Assembly (NCBI GenBank): GCA_937967285.1
Contig: CALBSU010000587.1
Coordinates: forward strand, 1-7,649
From: an uncultured Acidobacteriota bacterium
Lineage (GTDB): Bacteria > Acidobacteriota > Blastocatellia > RBC074
Length of the DNA stretch: 7,649 nt
Reading direction: 5' to 3'
The translations under genes were made by a program, and so were the position numbers. A model generated the notes under the pieces. It searched no databases. It was not told the origin of the DNA and worked only from the letters and a program-made list of their open reading frames with translations. Each line of letters begins with the position of its first letter. Within the stretch, counting starts at the first letter, position 1. Positions 1 to 7,649 of this stretch are shown one piece after another.

Positions 1-1070
<1,070 letters not shown>

Positions 1071-1078
1071 ATCGGACT

Positions 1079-2586
<1,508 letters not shown>

Positions 2587-2592
2587 TTATTT

Positions 2593-2620
2593 GGAGTGCG
2601 GAGCCCGCGGTCTCCGCTTT
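2593..2620. repeat. REP-like hairpin element, copy 1
   Basis: The plus strand reads GGAGTGCGGAG, then CCCGCGGT, then CTCCGCTTT. GCGGAG (2598-2603) pairs with CTCCGC (2612-2617) around an 8-base loop that itself contains the palindrome CCGCGG. The flank GAGT before the stem is shared with copy 2 on the opposite strand. In the leftward transcript the stem ends 11 bases before the dihydropyrimidinase start codon, where a Shine-Dalgarno would normally lie. The structure is seen directly; that it is a genome-wide repetitive family is inference. Confidence 0.6.
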
Positions 2621-2640
2621 ATTTCCGGAGGTTTGTATCG

Positions 2641-2668
2641 ATTAGCGGCGCCCACGGGCGCCGCACTC
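2641..2668. repeat. REP-like hairpin element, copy 2 (inverted relative to copy 1)
   Basis: A perfect 9-bp stem, GCGGCGCCC (2645-2653) with GGGCGCCGC (2656-2664), closes a 2-base loop. Read on the minus strand it begins GAGTGCGGCGCCCG, which matches copy 1 (GAGTGCGGAGCCCG on the plus strand) at all but one of 14 positions. The two copies therefore face each other about 25 bases apart, like a REP pair in a bacterial interspersed mosaic element. The hairpin lies just past the aminotransferase stop, but the T-run (TTTTT) precedes it in the transcript instead of following it, so it is not a canonical terminator. It might protect the upstream mRNA 3' end. Confidence 0.6.
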
Positions 2669-2676
2669 AAAAATTA

Positions 2677-3981
<1,305 letters not shown>

Positions 3982-3991
3982 GGGCAGGTAT

Positions 3992-3998
3992 CTCCCTC
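3992..3998 (-). promoter_or_regulatory. ribosome binding site of the aminotransferase
   Basis: GAGGGAG on the minus strand, 10 bases from the ATG at 3981. It is the only clear Shine-Dalgarno-like sequence in the window and supports this start; the other four genes lack an obvious one. Confidence 0.55.
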
Positions 3999-4033
3999 AT
4001 TTTCATTGGCGGACGGGGGAGCGGTCGCCCCCG

Positions 4034-5470
<1,437 letters not shown>

Positions 5471-5499
5471 AACTTTGGGCACCAGTGTTGAAGACAATT

Positions 5500-7347
<1,848 letters not shown>

Positions 7348-7363
7348 AAATCTGTGGACGTTG

Positions 7364-7377
7364 CCTTCCCGGGAAGG
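7364..7377. promoter_or_regulatory. 14-bp perfect palindrome just upstream of the kinase start
   Basis: CCTTCCCGGGAAGG is fully self-complementary and lies 16 bases before the kinase ATG at 7347. It could be a dimeric regulator's site or an mRNA hairpin close to the ribosome site. Function is inference. Confidence 0.35.
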
Positions 7378-7435
7378 GGTGCGAGCCCCGGAATCCTTGC
7401 CGCCCGGCCTCTGTCAAGCCTCAGCCGCGCGATCA

Positions 7436-7451
7436 TAAATTCCAGAATTTA
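7436..7451. promoter_or_regulatory. interrupted palindrome overlapping a TATGAT hexamer, candidate operator
   Basis: TAAATTC-CA-GAATTTA has perfect 7-base arms in an A+T-rich island inside G+C-rich DNA. On the minus strand it overlaps the end of TATGAT (7432-7437), a good -10 hexamer, although no good -35 sits 16-18 bases upstream. The dyad is certain; operator function is inference. Confidence 0.35.
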
Positions 7452-7464
7452 AAGAAGTTCTTCC

Positions 7465-7488
7465 GCCTGTCGCCATAAGTTGACAGGC
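7465..7488. promoter_or_regulatory. hairpin in the kinase upstream region
   Basis: GCCTGTC (7465-7471) pairs perfectly with GACAGGC (7482-7488) around a 10-base loop. No T-run follows on either strand, so it is not a standard terminator. It may be a protein-binding dyad or leader stem-loop. Confidence 0.3.
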
Positions 7489-7541
7489 AAGGTTCATAGA
7501 AGCTTGCCGGCAGGCTAAGGTTGCCCGCCGCGAAGTCTTCT

Positions 7542-7571
7542 ACTCTACACCCATGCTCGGAAAGCTGTCAA
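7542..7571 (-). promoter_or_regulatory. candidate sigma-70-type promoter for the leftward operon
   Basis: On the minus strand a consensus TTGACA (7566-7571) is followed after 18 bases by TAGAGT (7542-7547), which matches TATAAT at four of six positions. A start near 7535 would give a leader of about 190 bases before the kinase ATG. This is the best -35/-10 pair I saw in the region, but short matches like this arise by chance. Confidence 0.4.
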
Positions 7572-7575
7572 AAAA

Positions 7576-7649
<74 letters not shown>

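Larger units (their letters stand above)
7348..7575 (-). promoter_or_regulatory. gene-free upstream region of the kinase, likely promoter/leader of the operon
   Basis: No coding frame with family-like content or a ribosome site was found on either strand. The stretch is rich in dyads: the 14-bp palindrome 7364-7377, the interrupted palindrome 7436-7451 and a hairpin at 7465-7488. It also has a direct repeat, CAGGC(T)AAGGTT, at 7484-7494 and 7511-7522. Two TTGACA-type hexamers occur on the minus strand (7412-7417 and 7566-7571). As the start of a five-gene leftward block, this is where the main promoter is expected. Confidence 0.55.

Noticed and set aside
7396..7417. TTGACA at 7412-7417 on the minus strand as the -35 of a promoter
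   Set aside because: The sequence 16-18 bases downstream (around ATTCCG) does not resemble a -10 hexamer.
7403..7420. GG-N10-GC pair on the minus strand as a sigma-54 promoter for the kinase
   Set aside because: Only the invariant GG and GC match; the rest of TGGCAC-N5-TTGC is absent. By-eye scanning of the other intergenic gaps found no better site.

Overview
The window is a single block of five genes, all read leftward on the minus strand. In transcription order they are a membrane sensor histidine kinase, a sigma-54-dependent response regulator, a class III aminotransferase, a dihydropyrimidinase/D-hydantoinase, and an NCS1-family nucleobase or hydantoin permease that runs off the left edge. 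No gene is supported on the plus strand. The gaps between genes are 29, 52, 90 and 124 bases, so one long transcript is possible, but the two larger gaps hold repeats and stem-loops that could split or tune it.

Organism: the DNA is high in G+C, with strong G/C codon bias that opens long empty frames on the opposite strand. Only one gene has a readable Shine-Dalgarno sequence. The regulator pair resembles PrsK/PrsR, the two-component system found in Gram-negative bacteria with PEP-CTERM/exosortase systems. This suggests a free-living environmental Gram-negative bacterium; an Acidobacteriota-like or proteobacterial lineage is a guess, and the window has no marker gene to settle it.

Layout from right to left: 7576-7649 is a period-7 tandem repeat array (unit AGTAGGC) that continues past the window. 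7348-7575 has no gene; it holds a candidate sigma-70-type promoter and several dyad symmetries upstream of the kinase. 5500-7347 is the kinase and 4034-5470 the response regulator. 2677-3981 is the aminotransferase. 2587-2676 carries two related REP-like hairpins facing each other. 1195-2586 is the dihydropyrimidinase. 1071-1194 carries a 23-bp perfect inverted repeat built of period-7 AGTAGAA units. 1-1070 is the permease (first 356 residues).

How the genes may work together: the permease would import a pyrimidine base, dihydropyrimidine or hydantoin. The amidohydrolase would open the ring to an N-carbamoyl amino acid, and the aminotransferase would deaminate a beta- or gamma-amino acid such as beta-alanine or beta-aminoisobutyrate after decarbamoylation. 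The decarbamoylating enzyme and a dihydropyrimidine dehydrogenase are absent here and may lie past the left edge. Whether the two-component system controls these genes is unknown: no convincing sigma-54 promoter was seen in the window.
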